Below, piece by piece: positions 55,080 through 63,654 of a stretch of 64,000 bases of DNA; within the stretch, counting starts at the first letter, position 1; the number at the start of each line of letters is the position of its first letter. The translations under genes and the position numbers were made by a program. The stretch comes from Streptomyces avidinii (lineage in GTDB: Bacteria > Actinomycetota > Actinomycetes > Streptomycetales > Streptomycetaceae). The DNA lies in contig NZ_BMVL01000004.1 in assembly GCF_014650695.1 (NCBI RefSeq), positions 357,999 to 421,998 on the forward strand, read 5' to 3'. The notes under the pieces are model-generated. The model worked only from the letters and a program-made list of their open reading frames with translations. It was not told where the DNA came from and did not search any database.

Positions 55080-56095
55080 GAGCCCTTTCTAACACTGTCC
55101 GGGGTGTTTGGTGCGGCTGTGGGTGCCGCCGCAGGTGGGGCTGCCGGTACGGAGGAGGCCGCACGGTACGCCCGCGGGCCCAGCCCGACGTGCGCGGTGA
55201 AGTGCTGGCGGAAGGTGACCTCGCTGACGAAACCGGCCCGGCGGGCCACTTCCGGCACCGGATGGTCGGTGCGCTCCAGCAGCTTGCGGGCCGCGTCCAG
55301 CCGGTGGCGCAGCAGCCACCGGTGCGGGGTGGTGCCGGTGGCGGCGGCGAAGTGCCGGGCGAAGGAGCGCGGGGACATCCCGGCCCAGCCCGCGAGCGTG
55401 GCCACGGACAGCGGCTCGTGCAGCGAGCGCAGGGCGCGCGCCCGTACGGTGGCCAGCGCCTCGGCGGTGCGGTCCGCGGCCGGGACGGGCCGGTCCAGGT
55501 ACTGGGCGTGGTCGCCGGTGCGGAAGGGGCCCGTCACCATGGAGCGGGCGACGGAGGCGGCGGCCTCGGCGCCGTGCGCCTCCCGGACCAGGTGCAGGCA
55601 CAGGTCGATCCCGGAGGCCACCCCGGCGGAGGTCCACAGCCCGCCGTCCTCGACGTAGAGCGGGGCCTCCTCGACCACGATCCCCGGGTAGCGGGCGGCG
55701 AGCTGCGGGGCCAGCCACCAGTGGGTGACCGCCCGGCGGCCCTCCAGCAGGCCGGCCTCGGCCAGGACGAACGCCCCGGCGCACAGGGCGGCGACCGGCA
55801 CGCCCCGGGCGTGCGCCTCGCGCAGCGCGGCGAGGACCGGCTCGGGCGTCGGGTCGGCCGGCTCGGCCAGCGCCGGTACGACGACCAGGTCCGCCGTGGC
55901 CAGCCAGTCGAGACCCCGGTCGGGTTCCAGCGTCAGCCCGCCGGGCAGCGGGATCGGACCGGGCTCCGCGGCGCAGCGACGCAGCTCGAAGCCCGGCACC
56001 CCGGCGCGGCTGCGGTCCGGGCCCCAGACCTCGGTGATGACGGCGAGGTCGAAGCTGCGGATACCGGGCTGGACGACGATGGCGACGCGGCGCAT
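55076..56095 (-). CDS. GlxA-family regulator (DJ-1/PfpI domain + AraC HTH)
   Basis: The 339-aa regulator has a GATase1-like domain (~1-190) with nucleophile Cys in ALCAGAFVLAEAG and THWWLAPQLA, and an AraC HTH (~215-315) with LSVATLAGWAGMSPRSFARHF trimmed and a GTTPHRWLLRHRLDAARKLL second helix pair. The DJ-1 part binds small aldehydes or amides. It is divergent from a cysteine hydrolase, which it likely controls. Its stop overlaps the start of the PP2C sensor gene (ATGA), so the two are coupled. CACACT 6 nt before the ATG may be a weak leaderless -10. Confidence 0.9.
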   Translation of the reverse strand: MRRVAIVVQPGIRSFDLAVITEVWGPDRSRAGVPGFELRRCAAEPGPIPLPGGLTLEPDRGLDWLATADLVVVPALAEPADPTPEPVLAALREAHARGVPVAALCAGAFVLAEAGLLEGRRAVTHWWLAPQLAARYPGIVVEEAPLYVEDGGLWTSAGVASGIDLCLHLVREAHGAEAAASVARSMVTGPFRTGDHAQYLDRPVPAADRTAEALATVRARALRSLHEPLSVATLAGWAGMSPRSFARHFAAATGTTPHRWLLRHRLDAARKLLERTDHPVPEVARRAGFVSEVTFRQHFTAHVGLGPRAYRAASSVPAAPPAAAPTAAPNTPDSVRKGS

Positions 56096-56200
56096 CCGGC
56101 CAGTGTGCCAGGGAGCCGGACTGCCAGCCTGGCAGGATCCCATCGGTACGGGGCGCCGCCGCCGCTGTCGGGCGCACCGCCCGGCGTACAGCATGGAGCC

Positions 56201-56782
56201 ATGACAACGACCGCGATCGAGATCGCCCCCGACAGTGCCCTCCTGGTCATCGACGTGCAGCAGGGCTTCGACGAGGAGTCCTTCTGGGGGCCCCGCAACA
56301 ACCCGGCGGCGGAGGACAACATCGCGGCCCTGATGGACGCATGGCAGGCGGCCGGCCGCCCGGTGGTCCTGGTCCGGCACGCCTCCGTGCAGCCCGGTTC
56401 CGTCCTCGCCGCGGACCACCCGGGCCACGCATTCAAGGACCTGGTCGAGAAGCGGCGCGACGGGGCCCTGGTGATCACCAAGACCGTGAACTCCGCCTTC
56501 TACGGAACCCCGGACCTGGCCGACTGGCTGACGGAGCGGGGCATCGGTCAGCTGGTGCTGGTCGGAATCCAGACCAACATGTGCGTCGAGACCACCGCCC
56601 GGATGGCGGGGAACCTGGGCTACGACGTGCTGGTACCGCTCGACGCCACCCACACCTTCGACCTCGCCGGACCGGCCGGGCTCTCCCTGACGGCGGACGA
56701 GCTCGCCACCGCCACGGCGGTGAACCTCCAGGGCGGCGGATTCGCCCGCGTGGTCACCACGGCCGACCTCCTGGCGGCGTAG
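56201..56782 (+). CDS. Isochorismatase-family cysteine hydrolase
   Basis: The 193-aa hydrolase has Asp D18 (LLVIDVQQGF), Lys in the RDGALVITKTVNSAF region and nucleophile C128 (GIQTNMCVETTAR). Members act on N-carbamoyl or nicotinamide-type amides or on isochorismate. Divergence from a GlxA-type regulator is a common arrangement in actinobacteria. ATG 56201 lies two bases after a GGAGCC sequence, and no better start was found. The substrate is not known. Confidence 0.9.
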   Translation: MTTTAIEIAPDSALLVIDVQQGFDEESFWGPRNNPAAEDNIAALMDAWQAAGRPVVLVRHASVQPGSVLAADHPGHAFKDLVEKRRDGALVITKTVNSAFYGTPDLADWLTERGIGQLVLVGIQTNMCVETTARMAGNLGYDVLVPLDATHTFDLAGPAGLSLTADELATATAVNLQGGGFARVVTTADLLAA

Positions 56783-56833
56783 CCCCGCCGCTCGAGTCCC
56801 GCAGGCCGCACCATCCAGCCTTGCCGTGCCCGC

Positions 56834-56864
56834 CCCGGACCCCACGCCTCGAACGCCGCCGAGG
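56834..56864. repeat. Dispersed intergenic element, copy 2 (inverted)
   Basis: The reverse complement of this 31-bp stretch matches 28 of 31 bases of the element at 11409-11439. It lies between the convergent hydrolase and glycerate-kinase genes, the same context as copy 1. Confidence 0.65.
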
Positions 56865-56944
56865 CCGGATCCGGCGGAGCCGGAACGGCTGAGGTCCCGG
56901 AACCCCGGTGAGGGGGTCCGGGCCCTCAGAGGCCGGACAACAGC

Positions 56945-58093
56945 TCAGAGGACGTCGGCGGCGATGTTGGCGGCGACCTGCTCCAGCAGGGGACCCGCGT
57001 TCGGGATGGACTTGGCCGGGTCGGGCTCCAGGTCCGTGAGCGGGTACGCCTTGCGGATGCCCGCCCCCTCCAGGGCCTCCTGGGTCAGCAGCAGCCGCCC
57101 GCACACCGCCACCACGGGCTTGCCCGCCGCGCGCGCCGCGGCCGCGACACCCGCCGGAGCCTTGCCGTGCAGGGTCTGCTCGTCCAGCGAGCCCTCACCG
57201 GTGATGACCAGCGTGGCGCGCTCCAGCGCGGGGGCGAATCCCAGCACCTCCAGCATCAGCTCGATGCCGGGACGGAAGGTGGCGCCGAGCAGCAGGGCCC
57301 CGTAGCCGATGCCGCCCGCGCCCCCGGCGCCCGGCAGCACCGCGCACTCGGCGGCCTTCGCGCCGATCGACTTCTCCAGCACCACTGCGAAGTGCGCCAG
57401 CGCCGCGTCGAGCGTCGCCACGTCCTCGGGCGAGGCCCCCTTCTGCGGGCCGTAGACCGCGGCGCAGCCCTTCGGGCCGGTCAGCGGGTTGTCCACGTCG
57501 CTCGCGAGGACGAAGTCCACCTCGGCGAAGCGCGGGTCGATCCCCGACAGGTCGGCCGAGGCCAGCCGGGCCAGCGCGCCACCGCCCGGACCGACCGGTT
57601 CGCCGTTCGCATCCAGGAACACCGCGCCGAGCGCGGCGAGCATGCCGGCGCCGCCGTCGGTGGTGGCGCTGCCGCCCACGCCGAAGACGATCGAGCGGGC
57701 GCCCGCGTCCAGCGCGGCCTTGAGGAGCTCGCCCGAGCCGTACGTGGTCGCCGTCAGCGCGGCGAAGGTGCCCGCCGGCAGCAGCTGCAGCCCGGAGGCC
57801 TCCGCCATCTCGACCACCGCGGTGCCCTCGCGCAGCGCGAAGGCGGCCGTGACCTGGTCGCCGAGGGGTCCGGTGACCCGTACTTCCCGGCGTTCGAAGC
57901 CGGCTGCCACGGCTGCCGCGACCGTTCCATCGCCGCCGTCCGCGACGGGGAGGGTCTCGATCTCCACGTCCGGTACGGCCTTGCGCAGGCCGGCCGTGAC
58001 CCGCTCCGCGACCTGAACGGCCGTGAGCGAACCCTTGAATTTGTCCGCGGCGATGAGCACGCGCGCGGCCTCAGTTACTGCTCCGTCCGTCAC
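56945..58093 (-). CDS. garK: Glycerate kinase (GckA/GarK type)
   Basis: The 382-aa class II glycerate kinase phosphorylates glycerate to 2-phosphoglycerate. It begins with LIAADKFKGSLTA and contains GVGGSATTDGGAGML, CAAVYGPQKGA and ITGEGSLDEQTLHGKAP, all family marks. GTG 58093 follows GGGA by 8 nt. It is not linked to the allantoin genes, though glycerate is an end product of glyoxylate use. The gene is divergent from the BCCT transporter. Confidence 0.93.
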   Translation of the reverse strand: MTDGAVTEAARVLIAADKFKGSLTAVQVAERVTAGLRKAVPDVEIETLPVADGGDGTVAAAVAAGFERREVRVTGPLGDQVTAAFALREGTAVVEMAEASGLQLLPAGTFAALTATTYGSGELLKAALDAGARSIVFGVGGSATTDGGAGMLAALGAVFLDANGEPVGPGGGALARLASADLSGIDPRFAEVDFVLASDVDNPLTGPKGCAAVYGPQKGASPEDVATLDAALAHFAVVLEKSIGAKAAECAVLPGAGGAGGIGYGALLLGATFRPGIELMLEVLGFAPALERATLVITGEGSLDEQTLHGKAPAGVAAAARAAGKPVVAVCGRLLLTQEALEGAGIRKAYPLTDLEPDPAKSIPNAGPLLEQVAANIAADVL

Positions 58094-58199
58094 CTTGCTA
58101 TTCCCTTGCTATCGAACAGTGCAGTCGCGCCGCCATGAGCTTATCCGGAGGATCCTCCTATGCCCATGAGTGGCCTGGGCCACACCCGGCGCGCCATGC

Positions 58200-58230
58200 C
58201 CCTAAATAGGGATATACGCCTGCATAGTGT
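58200..58230 (+). promoter_or_regulatory. BCCT promoter: palindrome at -35 and a leaderless -10
   Basis: CCCTA-AA-TAGGG (58200-58211) covers the expected -35. TAGTGT (58225-58230) lies exactly 6 nt before ATG 58237, and no Shine-Dalgarno is present, so the mRNA should start at or near the start codon. The palindrome would let a bound protein block the promoter. A separate perfect 12-bp palindrome, GGAGGATCCTCC, lies upstream at 58147-58158. Confidence 0.55.
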
Positions 58231-58236
58231 GGCCGC

Positions 58237-59979
58237 ATGAGCGCGGAATCACTGGAGCAGCCCCCTCCGGACAGTCCCGGAGGGGGATCCGAGGGCCGGC
58301 CGGACGGGGCACCCGACCACGCTGTCGTCACCGTGGGCGTGATCGCCGTGCTGGCCGTCGTCGCCTGGGCGGCCCTGGGCAAGGACTCCTTCGACACCGC
58401 GTCGGGCACCGCGCTCTCCTGGGTGCTGGGCAACTTCGCCTGGCTGTTCGTCATCGCCGCCGACGTCTTCCTCGTCATGTGCGTCGTACTCGCCATCAGC
58501 CGGTTCGGCCGGATCCGCCTCGGCGCCGACGACTCCGAGCCCGAGTTCACCAACCTCGCGTGGATCGCGATGATGTTCAGCGCCGGCATGGGCATCGGCC
58601 TCATGTTCTACGGGGTGGGGGAGCCGCTCACGCACTACCTCGCGCCGCCCCCGGCGTCCGGAGCGGCCCCCGCCACCGGCGCCGCCGCCCTCGCGGCCAT
58701 GGAGTACTCCTTCTTCCACTGGACCCTCACCCCCTGGGCGATCTACGGCATCGCCGGACTCGCCCTGGCCTACGCCACCTTCCGCAAGGGCCGCGGCAAC
58801 CGCCTCAGCTCCGCCTTCGTCCCCCTGATCGGCGAGGAACGGGCGGGCGGCCGGCCCGGCAAGGCCATCGACCTGCTGGCCGTGTTCGCCACCGTCTTCG
58901 GCACCGCCACCAGCCTCGGCCTCGGCGCGCTCCAGGTCTCCAAGGGGCTGAACCTCACCACCGGCATCGAGGACTCCATCACCGTCGAGCTGATCATCAT
59001 CGGCTCGCTGTCGGCGGCCTTCGTCCTCTCCGCCTTCTCAGGCCTGCACAAGGGAGTGAAGTGGCTCAGCACGATCAACCTCGTGCTCGCCGCCACCCTG
59101 ATGCTCTTCGTCTTCGTGCTCGGCCCCACCGTCTACATCCTCGACGTGATCCCCTCCAGCATCGGCGGGTACCTCAGCGAGCTGGTGCCCATGGCCACCC
59201 GCACCGGCGCCTTCACCGACTCCAAGTGGCTCGGCGCGTGGACGATCTTCTACTGGGCGTGGTGGCTCTCCTGGGCCCCCTTCGTCGGCACCTTCATCGC
59301 CCGCATCTCGCGCGGCCGCACCATCCGCGAGTTCCTCATCGGCGTGCTGCTCGTCCCCAGCGGAGCCACCGTCATCTGGTTCTGCGTGATGGGCGGTACC
59401 GCCATCCGCCTCGACTCCACCGGCGCCGTCGACTTCGCAGCCAAGATCAAGGACGGCACGGAGGCCTCGCTCTTCGCGATGCTGGACGCCCTGCCGCTCT
59501 CCGCGGTCACCTCGTGGGTCGCGATGGTCCTGGTCATGACCTACTTCGTCACCAGCGCCGACTCGGCCTCCCTGGTGATGGGTTCGCTCACCAGCCGCGG
59601 CTCCCTCAACCCGCCCACCTGGCTCGTCGTCACCTGGGGCGTGCTGATGGCGGCCGTCGCCGCCGTCCTGCTCGTCGCCGGCGGCCTGAAGTCCCTGCAG
59701 ACCGCCACCATCCTGGTCGCGCTGCCCTTCGTCATCGTCATGATGCTGCTGTGCTGGGCCCTGGTGAAGGAACTCCGCACCGACCCCGGCGCCGGGCCCG
59801 TCCGCCACCACGCCCTGCACGGCATGCGGGACGCGGTCCGGGCCATGGTCGGCGACGCCATCACCGAACAGGGGACGGCCCGCCACATGAGGCCGCGCCG
59901 CGCCGCGGAGTCCGGGGGACGGGACCACGAGGACGGGCCCGGCGGCACTGCGGGCCGCCTCGGTAGGGTGGCCGCGTGA
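58237..59979 (+). CDS. BCCT-family transporter
   Basis: The 580-aa protein has twelve predicted membrane helices and the Trp-rich signature WTIFYWAWWLSWAPFVGTF trimmed to its core near residue 345, with GMGIGLMFYGVGEP earlier. BCCT proteins import betaine, choline, carnitine or ectoine, usually as compatible solutes. A short hydrophilic C-terminal tail (~510-580) has acidic and basic residues that can act as an osmosensor in relatives. A -10-like TAGTGT lies 6 nt before the ATG. The stop overlaps the Nudix start. Confidence 0.93.
   Translation: MSAESLEQPPPDSPGGGSEGRPDGAPDHAVVTVGVIAVLAVVAWAALGKDSFDTASGTALSWVLGNFAWLFVIAADVFLVMCVVLAISRFGRIRLGADDSEPEFTNLAWIAMMFSAGMGIGLMFYGVGEPLTHYLAPPPASGAAPATGAAALAAMEYSFFHWTLTPWAIYGIAGLALAYATFRKGRGNRLSSAFVPLIGEERAGGRPGKAIDLLAVFATVFGTATSLGLGALQVSKGLNLTTGIEDSITVELIIIGSLSAAFVLSAFSGLHKGVKWLSTINLVLAATLMLFVFVLGPTVYILDVIPSSIGGYLSELVPMATRTGAFTDSKWLGAWTIFYWAWWLSWAPFVGTFIARISRGRTIREFLIGVLLVPSGATVIWFCVMGGTAIRLDSTGAVDFAAKIKDGTEASLFAMLDALPLSAVTSWVAMVLVMTYFVTSADSASLVMGSLTSRGSLNPPTWLVVTWGVLMAAVAAVLLVAGGLKSLQTATILVALPFVIVMMLLCWALVKELRTDPGAGPVRHHALHGMRDAVRAMVGDAITEQGTARHMRPRRAAESGGRDHEDGPGGTAGRLGRVAA
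59964..59969 (+). promoter_or_regulatory. -10 box of a predicted leaderless promoter (Nudix gene)
   Basis: TAGGGT lies 6 nt before GTG 59976 within the last codons of the BCCT gene, so the Nudix gene may be transcribed both with BCCT and from its own internal promoter. Confidence 0.5.
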
Positions 59980-60476
59980 CCACCACGGATGACTACGCCA
60001 CGTACATCGCGAGCCTGCCCCGGGTGCTGGCCGGCGCGGCCGCCCTCTACCGCGACGCCGAAGGCAGGGTCCTGCTCGTCGAGCCCAACTACCGCGAGGG
60101 ATGGGCCCTGCCGGGCGGCACCATCGAATCGGACCAGGGCGAGTCGCCGCGCACCGCGGCTCGCCGCGAGAGCGCCGAGGAGATCGGGCTCGACCTCCCC
60201 CTCGGCCGGCTGCTCGCCGTCGACTGGGTGCTGGGCATCGACCGCCCGCCGCTGGTCGCGTACGTCTACGACGGCGGTGTGCTCGACGAGGCCCAGCTCG
60301 CCTCGATCAGGCTCCAGGAGGAGGAGTTGCTCTCCTGGCGGATGGTCGACCCCGGCGAACTCACCGCCTACCTGATCGGATCGCTCGGCCTGCGCACCCA
60401 GGAGGCGTACCGGGTCGTGCAGTCGGGCGAGGGCACCGCGGAACTGGAGAACGGCCGCCGCCCGGTCGCCCCGTAA
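59976..60476 (+). CDS. Nudix hydrolase
   Basis: The 166-aa protein has a Nudix box starting GGTIESDQGESPRTAARRES and ending AEEIGLDL, with a two-residue insertion before the glutamate that follows Gly. The core Glu-Glu of REXXEE is intact. It hydrolyses a nucleoside diphosphate linked to another group; substrate class is unknown. GTG 59976 overlaps the BCCT stop by GTGA, yet a -10 box lies just before it. Confidence 0.88.
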   Translation: MTTTDDYATYIASLPRVLAGAAALYRDAEGRVLLVEPNYREGWALPGGTIESDQGESPRTAARRESAEEIGLDLPLGRLLAVDWVLGIDRPPLVAYVYDGGVLDEAQLASIRLQEEELLSWRMVDPGELTAYLIGSLGLRTQEAYRVVQSGEGTAELENGRRPVAP

Positions 60477-60515
60477 ATAACACCGGGCTTACTTCGACCA
60501 GGACAGAATCAGCTG

Positions 60516-60944
60516 ATGATCACGATGTACGCCTGGCCCAGCACTGCCGACGGGCCCGACGCCCTTCCCATGGTGCACTTCACCACCGACCAGCAGGCCG
60601 GTGGTGAAGTCACTCCGGAGGGAACCCCGGTCTGGATGTTCGACACCGCGATACGCGAGGGCGGCTGGGCCCGATTCACCGACTTCGAGGGCTGGTCCGC
60701 GCCGGCCGCCGGCTGGCAGGCCTTCTACCGCCGGGAGGACGACCTCCTCGCCGTCACCGGACCCGGATCCTGCGAGGGCTGGTACCAGGGCAACCTCGGC
60801 GCGGACGAGGACTGGGTGGCGGCCGCCGCCACCCAGCAGAGCGTGGTCCTGCTCGCCGCCCCGGTCCAGCACCCCTCGCTGTACGGCTACGCCGTGGAGG
60901 CGGGCGCCGCCTTCGCCCTGCTCGTCCCGCTCCTCGTCGTCTGA
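60516..60944 (+). CDS. Unknown protein, 142 aa
   Basis: It starts MITMYAWPSTADGPD, is rich in Trp and Gly (FEGWSAPAAGWQAFYRRE) and ends AGAAFALLVPLLVV, a moderately hydrophobic tail. No family was recognised. CAGAAT lies 6 nt before the ATG, so the mRNA may be leaderless. Third-codon G/C bias supports coding. It is convergent with the SHOCT membrane gene. Confidence 0.7.
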   Translation: MITMYAWPSTADGPDALPMVHFTTDQQAGGEVTPEGTPVWMFDTAIREGGWARFTDFEGWSAPAAGWQAFYRREDDLLAVTGPGSCEGWYQGNLGADEDWVAAAATQQSVVLLAAPVQHPSLYGYAVEAGAAFALLVPLLVV

Positions 60945-60953
60945 CCGGCCGGC

Positions 60954-61340
60954 TCAGGCCAGCAGCTTGGCCTTGGCGCGGTCGAACTCCTCCTGCGTGA
61001 TGTCGCCCTTGTCCTTGAGCGCGGAGAGCTTGTGCAGTTCGTCCGCGCTGCCGCCGGAGCCGGCCGTCTTCTGGACGTACTCCTTGAAGGCGGCTTCGTT
61101 CTGCTGGACCTGCTGGAGGTCCCGCTCGCCCATGCTCCGACCCCTGGCGATGAGGTAGACGAACACGCCCAGGAAGGGCACCAGGAGCACGAAGATCAGC
61201 CATCCCGCCTTTCCCCAGCCGCTGAGGGTGTGGTCACGGAAGATGTCCGTGATGACCTTGAAGAGCAGGAAGAACCACATGATCCACAGGAACAGGTACA
61301 GCATCGTCCAGAAGATGTTGAGAAGCGGGTAGTCGTCCAT
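60954..61340 (-). CDS. PLDc_N/SHOCT small membrane protein
   Basis: The 128-aa protein has two helices (~8-30, ~43-65) with the PLDc_N-type HTLSGWGKAGWLIFVLLVPF segment trimmed, then a charged linker and a C-terminal SHOCT motif LSALKDKGDITQEEFDRAKAKLL (trimmed to its ends). SHOCT domains serve oligomerisation or quality control. GGAG lies 6 nt before ATG 61340. Function is unknown. Confidence 0.85.
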   Translation of the reverse strand: MDDYPLLNIFWTMLYLFLWIMWFFLLFKVITDIFRDHTLSGWGKAGWLIFVLLVPFLGVFVYLIARGRSMGERDLQQVQQNEAAFKEYVQKTAGSGGSADELHKLSALKDKGDITQEEFDRAKAKLLA

Positions 61341-61362
61341 GCCGGACTCCGATCATGTAGCG

Positions 61363-61377
61363 GTATCTCATTGATAC
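61363..61377. promoter_or_regulatory. Inverted repeat upstream of the SHOCT membrane gene
   Basis: GTATC-TCATT-GATAC is a 15-bp inverted repeat of two 5-bp arms in a locally AT-rich stretch between the SHOCT gene start and the end of the ogt gene. Confidence 0.45.
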
Positions 61378-61408
61378 AACCGCTTCATGAGGTCCGCACG
61401 CGGAGCGA

Positions 61409-61924
61409 TCAGTCCCGGTCCCCGGCCTCGAACGCGAGCAGCCGCACCTTGCGGTCCACCCCGCCGCCGTAGCCCGTCATCCCGCCCGACGCGCCGATCA
61501 CCCGGTGGCAGGGCACGATGATTCCGACCGGGTTCTTCCCGTTGGCCAGGCCCACCGCGCGCGAGGCGTTGGGCTTGCCCAGCCTGGCCGCGAGCTCCCC
61601 GTAGGACCACGTATCGCCGTACGGGATCCGCACCAGCTGGTCCCAGACGCTGCGCTGGAAGTCGGTGCCCTCCAGGCGCAGCGGCAGGTCGAAGGCGGTG
61701 AGCTCCCCGGCGAAGTACGCGGCGAGCTGGCGCACCACCTCGGGGAAGGGCGCCTCCTCGGCGGCCACCCGCTCCCCGAAGGACTCGTCGGCGGGCCGGT
61801 GCCGTTGCCCGGTCATGTAGAGGCCGCTGAGGACCCCGTCCGTGGCGACCAGCGTCAGCGGGCCGTAGGGGCTCTCGACGACGGCGTGCCGCTTGGCGGT
61901 GTTCACGTTCATGGTGGATCGCAT
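61409..61924 (-). CDS. ogt: Methylated-DNA--protein-cysteine methyltransferase
   Basis: Transfers the methyl group from O6-methylguanine to its own cysteine. The 171-aa protein has an N-terminal RNase-H-like domain and the active site IVPCHRVIG with C139, preceded by RIPYGDTWSYGELA. ATG 61924 has GAGGAG about 8 nt upstream. It lies 12 nt after the Ada-AlkA gene in the same direction, forming an alkylation-repair operon. No Ada-type N-terminal zinc site is present in this protein. Confidence 0.94.
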   Translation of the reverse strand: MRSTMNVNTAKRHAVVESPYGPLTLVATDGVLSGLYMTGQRHRPADESFGERVAAEEAPFPEVVRQLAAYFAGELTAFDLPLRLEGTDFQRSVWDQLVRIPYGDTWSYGELAARLGKPNASRAVGLANGKNPVGIIVPCHRVIGASGGMTGYGGGVDRKVRLLAFEAGDRD

Positions 61925-61936
61925 CGCTGGTGCTCC

Positions 61937-63421
61937 TCAGACGGGCAGGTGGTTGATGGGGTGGGCGTCCGTGGCCCACAGGTACTGGACGGCGTACGCA
62001 CGCCAGGGCCGCCAGCCGGCCGCCCGGGCGGTCAGCGCCGACGGGGTGGACGGCAGCCCGAGCCCCTGCGCCGCCCGCCGGACCCCCAGATCGGACGGCA
62101 GGAACGCGTCCGGGTCGCCGAGCGCCCGCATCGCGATCACCTCGGTGGTCCACGGGCCGAAGCCGGGCAGCGCCGCGAGCTGCGCCCGCGCCGCCTCCCA
62201 GTCGCTGTCGAAGCCGAGCGGCAGCGAACCGTCGGCGAGCGCGGAGACCAGTGTGGTGAGGGTGGCGCGCCGGCTGCGCGGCAGGGCCAGCGACTCCGGG
62301 TCGAGCCCGGCGAGCGCCTGAGAGGAGGGGAAGAGGTGGGTCAGCCCGCCCAGCGGGTCCTCGACGGGCTCGCCGTACGCGGTGACCAGCCGGGCCGCGT
62401 GGGTGCGCGCCGCCGCGGTGGAGACCTGCTGGCCCAGCACCGCCCGCACGGCGAACTCCGCCGCGTCGACGGTACGGGGCACCCGGCGCCCGGGCGCCTT
62501 GTCCACGAGCGGGGCCAGCAGCGGATCGGAGCGCAGCTGCTCGTCGACGGCCTCGGGGTCGGCGTCCAGGTCGAGCATCCAGCGGCAGCGGCTGATGGCG
62601 ATGGTGAGGTCGCGCAGGTCGGTCAGGGCGAGCCGGCAGCCGATGTGGTCGGGCTGCGGGGTAAGGGCCACCACGCCGGTGCCGTACGGCAGGCGCAGCG
62701 TGCGGCGGTAGGCCCCGTCCCGCCACTCCTCGACCCCGGGGACGGCGGTCGCGGCCAGGTGCCCGAAGAGGTTGTCGGGGTTCAGGGGTGCCCGGAACGG
62801 CAGCCGCAGGCTGATCGTCCCGGGGATCCGGGGCGGTGCGTTCCTGCTGCGGCCGGCCTTGACGGCGCGCTCCCGCAGCTCGCTCGGGGCGAGGGCGAAG
62901 ACCTCGCGGACCGTGTCGTTGAAGGTGCGGATGGAGGAGAACCCGGCCGCGAAGGCGACGTCGCCCATCGGCAGCTCGGAGGTCTCGATGAGCAGCCGGG
63001 CGGTCTGGGCGCGCTGGGCCCGGGCGAGGGCGAGCGGACCGGCCCCGAGCTCGGCGTTCAGCTGTCGCTCCACCTGGCGGGTGGAGTAGCCGAGCCGGCC
63101 GGCCAGGCCCGGCACGCCCTCCCGGTCGACGACGCCGTCCCGGATCAGCCGCATCGCGCGCGCGACGGCGTCGGCGCGGGCGTTCCACTCGGGCGAACCG
63201 GGACTCGTATCGGGCCGGCACCGCTTGCAGGCCCGGAAACCGGCCTGCTGGCAGGCGGCGGCGCTGGGCAGGAAGGTCATGTTCTCGACCTTGGGCGGCA
63301 CCGCGGGGCAGCTCGGCCGGCAGTAGATTCGCGTGGTCAGGACGGCGGTGAAGAACCAGCCGTCGAAGCGGGCGTCCTTCGACTGCACGGCCCTTACGCA
63401 GCGCTCGGTGTCGGTGTGCAT
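61937..63421 (-). CDS. AdaA-AlkA fusion: methyl-sensing regulator and DNA glycosylase
   Basis: A 494-aa fusion. The Ada zinc domain (~1-75) has YCRPSC with methyl-acceptor C34 and C38, then ACKRC. An AraC-type HTH (~90-180) follows with RLGYSTRQVERQLNAELG trimmed, and the AlkA part (~190-494) has an HhH motif ALPGFGPWTTEVIAM and catalytic Asp in LPSDLGVR. It removes alkylated purines and, once methylated, should activate its own operon, as in the actinobacterial adaA/alkA fusion. The downstream ogt gene is probably a target. Confidence 0.92.
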   Translation of the reverse strand: MHTDTERCVRAVQSKDARFDGWFFTAVLTTRIYCRPSCPAVPPKVENMTFLPSAAACQQAGFRACKRCRPDTSPGSPEWNARADAVARAMRLIRDGVVDREGVPGLAGRLGYSTRQVERQLNAELGAGPLALARAQRAQTARLLIETSELPMGDVAFAAGFSSIRTFNDTVREVFALAPSELRERAVKAGRSRNAPPRIPGTISLRLPFRAPLNPDNLFGHLAATAVPGVEEWRDGAYRRTLRLPYGTGVVALTPQPDHIGCRLALTDLRDLTIAISRCRWMLDLDADPEAVDEQLRSDPLLAPLVDKAPGRRVPRTVDAAEFAVRAVLGQQVSTAAARTHAARLVTAYGEPVEDPLGGLTHLFPSSQALAGLDPESLALPRSRRATLTTLVSALADGSLPLGFDSDWEAARAQLAALPGFGPWTTEVIAMRALGDPDAFLPSDLGVRRAAQGLGLPSTPSALTARAAGWRPWRAYAVQYLWATDAHPINHLPV

Positions 63422-63527
63422 GGCTCCAGGATCCGGGGCGCGGTCCGCGACGGCTGGCGGTTTTCCGACATCAAGCCTAGCCGTGGCCGGGGGAGGGCCG
63501 GTGGGTCGGGCCGGGCGGGGCCGGGTC

Positions 63528-63574
63528 CGGCGGTGGGGCGGGGGCCGTCCGGGGTAGGCATGATTTATGGCCCC
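63528..63574 (-). repeat. Repeat unit, copy 1 of 4 (reverse orientation)
   Basis: In reverse complement the unit reads GGCCATAAATCATG, a short spacer, TACCCCGGAC, then a CCCCGCCCCACC-like tail. It pairs with copy 2 about 30 bp away, AT-rich ends facing. Confidence 0.8.
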
Positions 63575-63604
63575 TCGGCGGAACAGGAAGGCGTCCGGCG
63601 GTCT

Positions 63605-63654
63605 GGGCCACAAATCACGTTTTACACCCCGGACGACCCCCGCCCCACCACCGG
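63605..63654 (+). repeat. Repeat unit, copy 2 of 4
   Basis: The unit reads GGGCCACAAATCACG, TTTTACACCCCGGAC, then a CCCCGCCCCACCACC tail. It differs from copy 1 by T/C changes in the AT-rich core and a few extra bases in the spacer. Confidence 0.8.

Noticed and set aside
52464..55658. Plus-strand open frame (1064 codons) antisense to the PP2C sensor
   Set aside because: No domain and Gly/Arg/His/Gln-rich composition. The minus-strand gene has all PP2C and HATPase motifs.
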